From: SXNM01 sp964586155
Lineage (GTDB): Bacteria > Myxococcota_A > UBA9042
Direction: 5' to 3'
Length of the DNA stretch: 64,000 nt
Assembly: GCA_964586155.1 (NCBI GenBank)
Contig: CAZPHC010000012.1
Location: 97,725 to 161,724 of the forward strand
Shown here piece after piece: positions 1 to 7,280 of the stretch. Under the pieces are notes generated by a model, which saw only the letters and a list, made by a program, of their open reading frames with translations, ran no database searches and was not told the DNA's origin. A program made the position numbers and the translations under genes. The stretch's first letter is position 1. Every line of letters starts with the position of its first letter.

Positions 1-2
1 TG

Positions 3-800
3 CTCGCGGGCGCGGGGCTCTGGGCGCTCTGGTCCGCGTGGAGCACCAAGAGCCCGCATCACCGCGCCGCCGCGATCGGCGCCGCGCTCGTCTGCGCCGC
101 GGCGCCGTGGCTGCACCAGGCGTCGATCCAGGACGTCGGCTTCGCGACCATGCAGCAACGCCTGTTCCTGCGCGAGATGGTCGAGACCGCCGCCGTCGAC
201 GGCAGGATCCCGCCAGGCTGCACGACGATCGAGGTCATGCGACCGCTGCTCGGCCCGCCGGTGAGCAAGATGCAGCGCGCCGGTCGCCTGGCCCCGGGCG
301 GTGCTCCGGACGGCCTCGACGAGCAACTGTGGCAGCACGCCGACGTGCAGCATTGGACCGAGCACCCGCTGGGGCCCGACGGCCGCGAGCTGGCGCAAGG
401 ACCCGGCGGCGGGGCACCCGACGCGGGGGCGATCCAGGCCGGCGCCGCGCCGCCGTCGGGCGTCCAAGGCGCGGCGCTGGCGAACGTCGGCAGCTCGATC
501 GCGGCGAGCCACCAGGGCGATCGCGAACATCGCCCCGATCTGGCCGGGATCTCCGAACGCGGCCGGGCGTTGCTGGCGCGTCCTCCGTCCTGCCTGGTCT
601 TCTTCGAGAGCGCGGAGTGCGCGCTGGAGCCGGGGTCGACCAAGCGCCACCCAGCGTGCGAGGAGATCCTGGCCTCGGGGCGTTGGCAGCTCATCGCCGA
701 GCGCAAGACCGTCACGCGGATCTACGATGCGCCGCTGATGCTGCACCTACGCGCCAACGGCGATCCGCTCGAGCTGCGGATGTGGCGACGGACGTTCTGA
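3..800 (+). CDS. C-terminal part of an integral membrane protein (5' end outside window)
   Basis: The reading frame is open from the window edge to the TGA at 798-800, so only the last 265 residues are present. The visible N-terminal part has two hydrophobic stretches (around residues 1-12 and 25-36 of the fragment) separated by a basic turn. A soluble, Pro/Gly-rich tail of about 200 residues follows, containing two Cys pairs and ending in RMWRRTF. A hydrophobic body followed by a soluble extracytoplasmic tail is common in GT39-like or Wzy-like polysaccharide membrane proteins, but I recognise no catalytic motif here because the diagnostic N-terminal half is missing. I am confident it is coding and membrane-associated; the function is unknown. 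Confidence 0.7.
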   Translation, partial: LAGAGLWALWSAWSTKSPHHRAAAIGAALVCAAAPWLHQASIQDVGFATMQQRLFLREMVETAAVDGRIPPGCTTIEVMRPLLGPPVSKMQRAGRLAPGGAPDGLDEQLWQHADVQHWTEHPLGPDGRELAQGPGGGAPDAGAIQAGAAPPSGVQGAALANVGSSIAASHQGDREHRPDLAGISERGRALLARPPSCLVFFESAECALEPGSTKRHPACEEILASGRWQLIAERKTVTRIYDAPLMLHLRANGDPLELRMWRRTF

Positions 801-814
801 GCCGCGTGCGCGGC
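801..814. terminator. Hairpin between convergent genes
   Basis: GCCGCG-TG-CGCGGC forms a perfect palindrome directly after the stop of the upstream gene and 27 nt before the 3' end of the convergent lipoprotein gene. It has no T-tract, so it is only a candidate bidirectional terminator. Confidence 0.35.
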
Positions 815-840
815 GCCAGCGACCGGGCCCGATCGCGTCG

Positions 841-1590
841 CTAGAAGCGCCAGCCCGCAGACACCGTCAGCCCCGACGCGTCGATGCGCTCCTGGGCTGC
901 GTAGGCCCACGACCACTGGACGCCGGCGCCGAAGAACGCCGTGCCGACGTCGAAGCGCGAGCCCAACGCCAGCGAGACCCAGGACGTCGGCGGCGCTCGC
1001 TCGAGGCGCTGGTCCGGGCGCTCGGGATCGATCGGGCTGGTCAGGCCGAACGACTGCTGCAGACGGACCATCGAGTACAGACGCAGCCACTGCAGCGGGA
1101 TCCACGTCGCGCCGCCGTCGAGATAGCCGCCGCCCGCCAGGTGGACCGCGCCCTCGGGCCAGTTGCGGCCATGCCCACCGAGGCCGAGGCCTGCGCCGAT
1201 GCCGGTCGCGAGCTGCAGCGTCGGCAGCACCGGCACGCGATGGCGCCAGCCGACCGCCGGCATCGTGAACGCTTCTTCGTTGTCGCCGGCGATCTCGTGG
1301 CCGAAGATCGAGACCTCGATGTCGTCCTGGCTGCCGAGGGGCACGCGCATCTCGGCCTCCCAGGCGCCCTGCCGCGTGAGCACGCCGTGGAATGCGCCCT
1401 CGGTCTGCGCGCCCGGGGCGGCGACGCCCATGGTCGAGCCGCGCATCGGCGGCGCGAACGGTGCGCCGCAGCCCGCAGCGAACGCGACCATCCCGCCCAG
1501 GAGCAGCAGCGCCCGATGGCGAACCCCCACCGCCGGAGCTCGCCCGGCGGGATCGTCGGTCGTTCGTCGCCTCTGTGGATCGGTTGCCAT
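841..1590 (-). CDS. Predicted lipoprotein with outer-membrane barrel-like body
   Basis: This is a 249-residue exported protein. A basic N-terminus and hydrophobic stretch lead to the lipobox FAAGC with Cys41, predicting signal peptidase II processing and lipidation. The rest is rich in alternating hydrophobic/Gly/aromatic strands and ends in SAGWRF, the terminal aromatic typical of outer-membrane beta-barrels. Lipobox plus barrel-type C-terminus is an unusual pairing, so it may be an outer-membrane-anchored beta-rich protein rather than a true channel. The ATG is preceded by a strong AGGAGGAGGG stretch, which fixes the start. No family is recognised. It runs convergent to the preceding membrane protein gene and divergent from the HNH gene. 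Confidence 0.75.
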   Translation of the reverse strand: MATDPQRRRTTDDPAGRAPAVGVRHRALLLLGGMVAFAAGCGAPFAPPMRGSTMGVAAPGAQTEGAFHGVLTRQGAWEAEMRVPLGSQDDIEVSIFGHEIAGDNEEAFTMPAVGWRHRVPVLPTLQLATGIGAGLGLGGHGRNWPEGAVHLAGGGYLDGGATWIPLQWLRLYSMVRLQQSFGLTSPIDPERPDQRLERAPPTSWVSLALGSRFDVGTAFFGAGVQWSWAYAAQERIDASGLTVSAGWRF

Positions 1591-1663
1591 GCTCCCTCCT
1601 CCTCATCCCACGGGACTGTCGGTTGGCCGCACTCTCGCCTGGACGACGCTGCATGGCGCGTGC

Positions 1664-1671
1664 CAGATCTG
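1664..1671. promoter_or_regulatory. Palindromic CAGATCTG motif in divergent intergenic region
   Basis: The perfect 8-bp palindrome sits 74 nt upstream of the lipoprotein start at 1590, in the 279-bp gap before the HNH gene. On the minus strand it follows CTTGGAT. The same palindrome recurs in intergenic DNA at 13035 and 26917. It is a possible operator; chance is not excluded. Confidence 0.25.
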
Positions 1672-1869
1672 CGATCCCGATCCAAGTCATCGAGATGGAA
1701 CGGACAATGCCCCGCAAGAACGCCCGTCACCACGCGGCGTGCCGCCCCTGGATGGTGTGTCGACGCACCGCGTTGGAGCAGCCGTGCTCCGCAGGCGTCA
1801 GCGCCCTTTTGCCGCGCCGCGGAAGCCGGCAGTCTCTGCGCGGGGACGCGGGGACGCAGGAGGTCTGCG

Positions 1870-2310
1870 ATGGCACGCAAGCGCGGCAGCAGCAAGGCGC
1901 ACGTCGCCGAGCGGCATGGCCTTGCGACGCCGCAGCGCAAGGCGCTGTCGCGCAATCGCCAGATCTTGGCGATCGTACGCACGGACCGCACCTTCGGCCT
2001 GGCGCTTTGGCGGGCCGAGGAGGTCTGGCTCGGCCGCTGCCTGATGTGCAACGCCGGCGTCATGGCCAGCCAACGCGGCACCCTGCTCGAGGGCGCGACG
2101 CTCGAGCACATCCTGCCGCGCCACCACGGCGGCGACGACACGCCCGGCAACCTCGCGATCGCCTGTCGCCGCTGCAACAACAGCAAGGGCGTACGCATCG
2201 ACAACCTGCGCCGCGACGACCCCAGGCGGCGTGAGGTCACGCTGGCGCTGCTGGAGCGCCGCCGCCAGCGCTGGCGCGACGACGCGCAGCCGGACGCGCC
2301 GCCCGCCTGA
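1870..2310 (+). CDS. HNH endonuclease family protein
   Basis: This is a 146-residue basic protein. A CxxC zinc knuckle (Cys57, Cys60) is followed by the HNH core EHILPRHHGGDDTPGNLAIA (residues 79-98), with the catalytic His at 80 or 85, Asn94, and a second knuckle CRRC at 99-102 followed by NNSKG. That is the complete HNH/McrA-like fold with a structural zinc. The start is the ATG preceded by AGGAGGT at a good distance; the frame is open further upstream, but only this start has a ribosome binding site. A free-standing HNH protein of this size could be a nicking or repair nuclease, or a relic of a mobile element. No methylase or integrase lies next to it, and purE follows 97 nt downstream on the same strand. 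Confidence 0.85.
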   Translation: MARKRGSSKAHVAERHGLATPQRKALSRNRQILAIVRTDRTFGLALWRAEEVWLGRCLMCNAGVMASQRGTLLEGATLEHILPRHHGGDDTPGNLAIACRRCNNSKGVRIDNLRRDDPRRREVTLALLERRRQRWRDDAQPDAPPA

Positions 2311-2407
2311 GGCAACCCCCCGCCGACGTGACGATCTCGCAACGGCCATTGACGCGACGCGCCCGGACGGGCGGGATCGCGGGGCAGAGAGCCGGAGGAG
2401 GTCCGCC

Positions 2408-2965
2408 ATGGCCGCGCCAGGATCCAACGAGCCGACGTCGCCGCCCGGATCGAGCGCGGCCGCCCCGCGTGTCGGCATCGTCATGGGCAGCCGCTCGGAC
2501 TGGTCGACGATGATCGCGGCGGCCGACGCCCTCGACGGCCTCGGCGTGGCCTACGAGGTGCGCGTCGTCTCGGCCCACCGGACACCCGACCTGCTCTTCG
2601 CCTACGCCGAGCAGGCGCAGGGCCGCGGGCTGCAGGTCATCATCGCAGGCGCCGGCGGCGCGGCCCACCTGCCCGGCATGCTCGCGGCGAAGACGACGCT
2701 GCCGGTGCTCGGCGTGCCGGTCGAGTCGCGGGTGCTGCGCGGGGTGGACTCGCTGCTGTCGATCGTGCAGATGCCGGCCGGGGTGCCGGTCGCGACGCTG
2801 GCCATCGGCACGGCGGGTGCGACCAACGCTGGCCTGCTGGCGGCCCAGATCTTGGCGCTGCACGACCCGGCGCTGGCCGAGCGCCTCGACGCGGCGCGGG
2901 CAGCGCAGACCGCGGCGGTGCTGGCGGCCGGCGACCCACGCGTGCCGCCGCCGGAGGCGCCGTGA
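2408..2965 (+). CDS. purE: N5-carboxyaminoimidazole ribonucleotide mutase PurE
   Basis: A 185-residue class I PurE. It converts N5-CAIR to CAIR in de novo purine synthesis in the cytoplasm. Family signatures are present in order: GIVMGSRSDW (23-32), SAHRTP with the catalytic His57, and a Gly-rich AGGAAHLPGM phosphate-binding loop. About 20 extra Pro/Ser/Ala residues precede the fold. The ATG has the ribosome binding site GGAGGAGG. The gene ends inside the first codons of purK (4-nt GTGA overlap), the usual purE-purK pairing for the N5-CAIR route. Confidence 0.97.
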   Translation: MAAPGSNEPTSPPGSSAAAPRVGIVMGSRSDWSTMIAAADALDGLGVAYEVRVVSAHRTPDLLFAYAEQAQGRGLQVIIAGAGGAAHLPGMLAAKTTLPVLGVPVESRVLRGVDSLLSIVQMPAGVPVATLAIGTAGATNAGLLAAQILALHDPALAERLDAARAAQTAAVLAAGDPRVPPPEAP

Positions 2966-4071
2966 CCATCGGCGTGCTCGGCGCCGGCCAGCTCGGCCGG
3001 ATGCTCGCGCTCGCCGCGTACCGGCTCGGTGAGCGCGTCGTCCTGCTCGACCCGAACCCGGAGTCCTGCGGCGGCCACGTCGCGCCGGTCGTCGTCGGCC
3101 GCTGGGACGAGCCAGGCGCGTTGGCCGAGCTGGCGCGCCGCGCCGACGTCGTCACCTTCGAGTTCGAGAACGTGCCCGAGTCGGCGGCGCGCTTCCTCGC
3201 CGACCGCGTCGCCGTCGCGCCGCCGGCCGCGGCCCTCGCCATCGCCCAGGACCGGCTGCGCGAGAAGCAGTTCTTCGGCCAGATCGACGTCGCGGTCGCG
3301 CCCTACGCCGCGGTCGACTCGCAGGCGCAGCTACAGGCCGCGATCGCGACGATCGGCCTTCCGGCGGTGCTCAAGACGCGCCGCTTCGGCTACGACGGCA
3401 AGGGCCAGCACATCCTGCGCACGTGGGCCGACGTCGAGCAGGGCTGGCTCGCGCTCGGCGCCGCGCCGCTGCTGGTCGAGGCGCTGGTGCCCTTCGACTT
3501 CGAGGTCAGCGCCATCGCCTGCCGCGGCCGCGACGGCCAGATCGTGCGCTACCCGCTGGTCGACAACGAGCACCGCGACGGCGTGCTGCACCTGTCGCGG
3601 CCCGGCAGCCCGCGCGTGACGCCTTCGCTGCAGGCGCAAGCCGACGCGGTGATGGACCGCGCGCTGGCGGCCCTCGACTACGTCGGCGTGCTCACGGTGG
3701 AGTTCTTCGTCCACCAGGGCCGGCTGCTCGCCAACGAGATGGCGCCGCGGGTGCACAACTCCGGCCACTACAGCATCGACGGCGCCGCGACCAGCCAGTT
3801 CGACAACCACGTCCGGGCGTTGGTCGGGCTGCCTCTGGGCAGCACCGAGACGCTGCGGCCCTGCGCGATGGTCAACGTCGTCGGCGCCATGCCGACGCTC
3901 GCGGCGCTCTGCGCGCTGCCCGGGGTGCAGGTGCACGCCTACGGCAAGCGTGGCAGCGCGGGCCGAAAGATCGGCCACATCACGGTGTCGGCCGAGGACG
4001 AAGCGACGTTGGCGGCGCGGCTGGACGTCGTCCGCGCCATGGTCGAGGGCGCCGCCGCTCGGCAAGGCTGA
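2962..4071 (+). CDS. purK: N5-carboxyaminoimidazole ribonucleotide synthase PurK
   Basis: A 369-residue ATP-grasp enzyme that makes N5-CAIR from AIR, ATP and bicarbonate, feeding PurE. The N-terminal Rossmann-like segment reads GVLGAGQLGRM, followed by the ATP-grasp lysine region LKTRRFGYDGKGQ and the family signature NEMAPRVHNSGH around residue 260. It starts at GTG overlapping the purE stop by four bases, so translation is probably coupled. The length is normal for PurK. Nothing unusual is seen. Confidence 0.97.
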   Translation: MTIGVLGAGQLGRMLALAAYRLGERVVLLDPNPESCGGHVAPVVVGRWDEPGALAELARRADVVTFEFENVPESAARFLADRVAVAPPAAALAIAQDRLREKQFFGQIDVAVAPYAAVDSQAQLQAAIATIGLPAVLKTRRFGYDGKGQHILRTWADVEQGWLALGAAPLLVEALVPFDFEVSAIACRGRDGQIVRYPLVDNEHRDGVLHLSRPGSPRVTPSLQAQADAVMDRALAALDYVGVLTVEFFVHQGRLLANEMAPRVHNSGHYSIDGAATSQFDNHVRALVGLPLGSTETLRPCAMVNVVGAMPTLAALCALPGVQVHAYGKRGSAGRKIGHITVSAEDEATLAARLDVVRAMVEGAAARQG

Positions 4072-4134
4072 CGCCGGACCGGCGACAGGGCGAGACCGAC
4101 CGGCCACCTCGTGCGTCTCCCCTGGACGCGCGGC

Positions 4135-4162
4135 TTGACACGACCCGGCCGCCCGGCAGAAT
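4135..4162 (+). promoter_or_regulatory. Sigma-70-type promoter for the barrel/lipoprotein unit
   Basis: A perfect TTGACA -35 (4135-4140), a 16-nt spacer and CAGAAT -10 (4157-4162, four of six matches). It lies about 110 nt upstream of the first envelope gene and after the purK stop, so it probably starts the three-gene transcript ending at 7089. Confidence 0.6.
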
Positions 4163-4274
4163 CCCAGGCGACCAAGCCCCCTCGACGCAACCAGTCGCCG
4201 AGTCGGTGCGGCGTCGCCCGGTTCGCGCGCTGGCCTCCACCAGCGCCATCCGCGGGTCGACGAGGGAGAACGTC

Positions 4275-5225
4275 ATGACGGAACGACAAGGACCGGCCCG
4301 GGCACGGCGCGGGCGTCGCGCGCCGACGCGGTGGGTCGCGGCGGCGCTGGCGGCATGCCTGGCGCTCGCCCTGCTGCCGCAGGCCGCGATGGCGCGGCGG
4401 CGCAACATGCTGAGCCTATTTGACAACCCGCAGAGCCTGCTGCGCGACTACTCGATGACGGCGAGCGTCTTCGTCGCTGGCGGCGCCGGCGAGATGTCGG
4501 GCTGGCGCAGCGGCAACCCCGCGACGCCGTTTGGCATGGGCTTCCGCTATCACGAGCGCAACGGCTTCATCACCGGCACCGTCATGGCGCTGTTCCAGAT
4601 CATGGCCGGCGCCGTCGCATCGTCGGGCCCCAAGAGCGTCAACACCTGGACCGAGGGCAACTACCGCTACACGCAGACGACCTACTACAGCCAGGCCGAG
4701 AAGCAGCGCATCATGGACAACGCGAGCAACAGCGCGTCGAACATGATGTCGTCGCCCAACCAGTCGTTCGACCTCGAGATCTACAGCCGCAACCTCGGCG
4801 GCGACATCAGCGGCTACCGCGCGACGATGATGCTCATGGGCTTCGACGGCCCGGGCACGTCGATGATCGACTGGGGCTTCGGCTTCGGCAGCGCCACGGC
4901 GGCCGTCGCCCAGGACGGCCACTACCTGATCACCGACTGGACCTACTTCGGCATCCCGATCCGCCTGAACGTCCCGGTCGGCCCGTTGTTGCTCTTCGCC
5001 CAGTTCGACTGGAATTGGTGGGGCCACAGCCGGGGCGACAAGATCGAGGGCAAGCAGACCTTCGCCCCCGGCACGACGCAGATGATCCACACCGCGGGCT
5101 TCCCGCTGCGGGTCGGCGCGTCGACCGCCGTGCTCGGGCGCCTGTACCTGGAGGCCGTCGCGCTGACGCCCTCCCTCACCAGCGGCGCGTTCGGCTTCAC
5201 GGCCGGCGCGGGCGCGCGCTTCTAG
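4275..5225 (+). CDS. Exported outer-membrane beta-barrel-like protein
   Basis: This is a 316-residue protein with a twin-basic N-terminus (RARRGRR) and a hydrophobic signal core ending AQAAMA, cut probably before RRRNML. The mature part is Gly-, Tyr- and Trp-rich with alternating strands and ends in TAGAGARF, the terminal Phe expected for BAM-dependent barrels. No known family is recognised. The ATG follows GGGAGAACGTC. It is first in a tight unit: the next gene starts 10 nt after its stop and also encodes a barrel-like protein, then an overlapping repeat lipoprotein. The stop codon overlaps the next gene's ribosome binding site, so the products are probably made together. Confidence 0.8.
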   Translation: MTERQGPARARRGRRAPTRWVAAALAACLALALLPQAAMARRRNMLSLFDNPQSLLRDYSMTASVFVAGGAGEMSGWRSGNPATPFGMGFRYHERNGFITGTVMALFQIMAGAVASSGPKSVNTWTEGNYRYTQTTYYSQAEKQRIMDNASNSASNMMSSPNQSFDLEIYSRNLGGDISGYRATMMLMGFDGPGTSMIDWGFGFGSATAAVAQDGHYLITDWTYFGIPIRLNVPVGPLLLFAQFDWNWWGHSRGDKIEGKQTFAPGTTQMIHTAGFPLRVGASTAVLGRLYLEAVALTPSLTSGAFGFTAGAGARF

Positions 5226-5234
5226 GAGGGCACG

Positions 5235-6038
5235 ATGCGTTCGACACCCGTGCGCTCCGGCGCAACCCAGCCAGCGCGCGTCGCGGCCCGCGTCGCAGCC
5301 CTTGCGCTGCTGGCGCTGACGGCGACGATGCTGCCGCCCCAGACCGCGCAGGCCCGCGGCGGCATGACCTGGATCGGCCTCGACCACGACCTGCGCGTCG
5401 ACGGCAGCTACAGCCGCGGCAGCCGGTGGACCAAGGGCGGCAACCAATACCTCGTCACGTTCGAGGGCGCGACCTTCGGCAAGGTCTCGCCGCTCGGCAA
5501 CCTCGCCGGCTTGGAGTTCGGCGCCGCGATGGGCTACGACGGGGTGCCCTACCGCGAGTCCGACCAGGCGCTCGGCGACTTCGGCTTCTTGTTCGACATG
5601 TCGGTCGGCTTCCCGGTGACGCTGCTCAACCTGCTCTCGGGCGGCAAGAGCCGGCTGATGGTGGGCGTCTCGCCCGGGTTCGGCATCTCGATGGTCAGCG
5701 CCTACACCTACCTCAAGGCCAAGACGCTGTTCCGTGTGTCGAACCAGCTCGTGCTCGAGGGGCAGTGGACGTGGTGGCCGGGCGCGGCCAGCCATCCCCT
5801 CGGCTCGACCGACAACTCCGTCAACGCCGCGGCGTTGCGCGGCACGGCCTACTTCAAGCTCTCACGCAGCACCGCCGTGCTCGGCTACCTGGAGCTCTAC
5901 CAGGGCCAGCGCGAGGAGGACGTGGCCACCGGAGGCAACGCGAGCAAGGTGCTGTTTGGCGGACGCGACCCCTTCGGCTCGACCAAACGCTACGCGTACG
6001 AGGATTTCCTGCGCTTTGGAGTCGGCTATGCGTTCTAG
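5235..6038 (+). CDS. Second exported outer-membrane barrel-like protein
   Basis: This is a 267-residue protein with a signal peptide (hydrophobic core around residues 17-33, cleavage after AQA) and an alternating, Gly/Tyr/Phe-rich body ending in RFGVGYAF, again a terminal Phe. Its overall plan is like its upstream neighbour's, but I see no clear sequence repeat between them beyond the barrel pattern. AGGAGG lies five bases before the ATG and partly inside the upstream stop. The 3' end overlaps the following lipoprotein gene by 11 nt, supporting an operon. It is likely an outer-membrane protein; channel activity or substrate cannot be told. Confidence 0.8.
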   Translation: MRSTPVRSGATQPARVAARVAALALLALTATMLPPQTAQARGGMTWIGLDHDLRVDGSYSRGSRWTKGGNQYLVTFEGATFGKVSPLGNLAGLEFGAAMGYDGVPYRESDQALGDFGFLFDMSVGFPVTLLNLLSGGKSRLMVGVSPGFGISMVSAYTYLKAKTLFRVSNQLVLEGQWTWWPGAASHPLGSTDNSVNAAALRGTAYFKLSRSTAVLGYLELYQGQREEDVATGGNASKVLFGGRDPFGSTKRYAYEDFLRFGVGYAF

Positions 6039-7089
6039 GTCATCGCTGCGCGCGCAGCTGCTCCTGGCGTGGGGCGGTCGATCGGCGTTGGTCGCCACGC
6101 TCGGCCTCGCCGGCTGCCTGCTGCCCGAGATCGACACGCCTCCGATCGACCCGAGCCTGGTGGAGGAGCAGACCGAGGGTGGCGGCAGCTCCGGCGGCTC
6201 TGCCTGCGTCACCGGCACCTTCCAGGGCGGCCTCGACATCGTCGCCGGCATGGAGGACCTCGCGGGCACCGGCTACGAAGGCCAATGCGACGTCCAGGGC
6301 AACGTCACCATCAACGTCGATGCCCCGGCGGCGCAGAAGTTGACGCAGGTTCGCACCATCAGCGGCAACCTGACGCTGATGGGCCAGGGGCCGATCAAGT
6401 CGTCGACGACGCTGCTGAACTCGCTGACCCAGGCCGGCAACCTCATCCTGCACGGCACGCTGCTGCACCATGTACCGAAGCTGCCGAAGCTGACGACGGT
6501 CAACGAGATCATCATCCGCAACAACACGCAGCTGCAGGACATCACGGGCTTCGACGCGCTGACCTCGTTCACGACGCTGACCATCAACAACAACGGCGTG
6601 CTCACGAGCATCGCGGGCTTCGGCAAGATGACCGAGGTCGACGGCCGCATCGACGTCCAGCAGAACCATCAGCTCGCCACCTTCTCGGCCTTCGCCAACA
6701 TGACGCAGCACAACAACTTCCTGCGCATCGAGAACGGTCCGGTGGCGAAGATCGCGTTCCCCAAGCTGGTCAACGCGTCGCAGCTGCAGTTGTCGCAGAT
6801 CGGCGTGACGCAGATCTCCCTGCCGGCGCTGCAGACCGTCGGCAAGCTCGACTTCGGCTACCTGACCTCGCTGACGACCATCGACAAGACCGCGCTCAAG
6901 ACGATCAACTCGATGGACCTCGACCACCTGCCGCTGATCACGAACGTCGACTGGATCCCGGCGACGGCCAAGCTCACGGGAACGGCCAACGTCTGCACCT
7001 CGGGTCAGGGGCTGATCGAGGCGGTCAACGCCTGGGTCCAGGCCAGCGGCAGCACCGGCAACGTCACTGCCAAGCTCTGCAAGCCTTGA
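6028..7089 (+). CDS. Surface lipoprotein with beta-solenoid / receptor-L-like repeats
   Basis: This is a 353-residue lipoprotein. The lipobox LAGC has Cys30, followed by a Gly/Ser/Glu-rich linker. The body repeats short units such as GNLTL, GNLIL, NEIII and LTINNNG with regularly spaced Leu/Ile and Asn, like receptor-L or leucine-rich solenoid domains that bind ligands at surfaces. Two Cys near residues 58 and 80 and two near the C-terminus could cap the solenoid. The chosen ATG lies inside the upstream barrel gene (11-nt overlap), and its position places the signal peptide correctly. The context, two barrels plus one lipoprotein, suggests an outer-membrane complex with an exposed binding partner; this is inference. 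Confidence 0.8.
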   Translation: MRSRSSLRAQLLLAWGGRSALVATLGLAGCLLPEIDTPPIDPSLVEEQTEGGGSSGGSACVTGTFQGGLDIVAGMEDLAGTGYEGQCDVQGNVTINVDAPAAQKLTQVRTISGNLTLMGQGPIKSSTTLLNSLTQAGNLILHGTLLHHVPKLPKLTTVNEIIIRNNTQLQDITGFDALTSFTTLTINNNGVLTSIAGFGKMTEVDGRIDVQQNHQLATFSAFANMTQHNNFLRIENGPVAKIAFPKLVNASQLQLSQIGVTQISLPALQTVGKLDFGYLTSLTTIDKTALKTINSMDLDHLPLITNVDWIPATAKLTGTANVCTSGQGLIEAVNAWVQASGSTGNVTAKLCKP

Positions 7090-7280
7090 GGCGATCGCCG
7101 CGTCCTGACGGCAGGCGATACCGCGAACGGGGCCCAAAACGCGCGCTGATCGACACCATGTGGGATCGTTGAAGGGTACGCCCGCAGCGGCGCTGCCCGG
7201 CGGATTGTGCTAGCGTCGTCTCCGAGCAGATCGTCGCACCCGTTGACGACCCTTGCCCCCCGAAGCTCGAAGGACTGCCC

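Noticed and set aside
1775..1790. GGAGCA/TGCTCC hairpin before the HNH gene as an attenuator
   Set aside because: Six base pairs, no T-tract and 80 nt from the start; no alternative pairing seen to support regulation.
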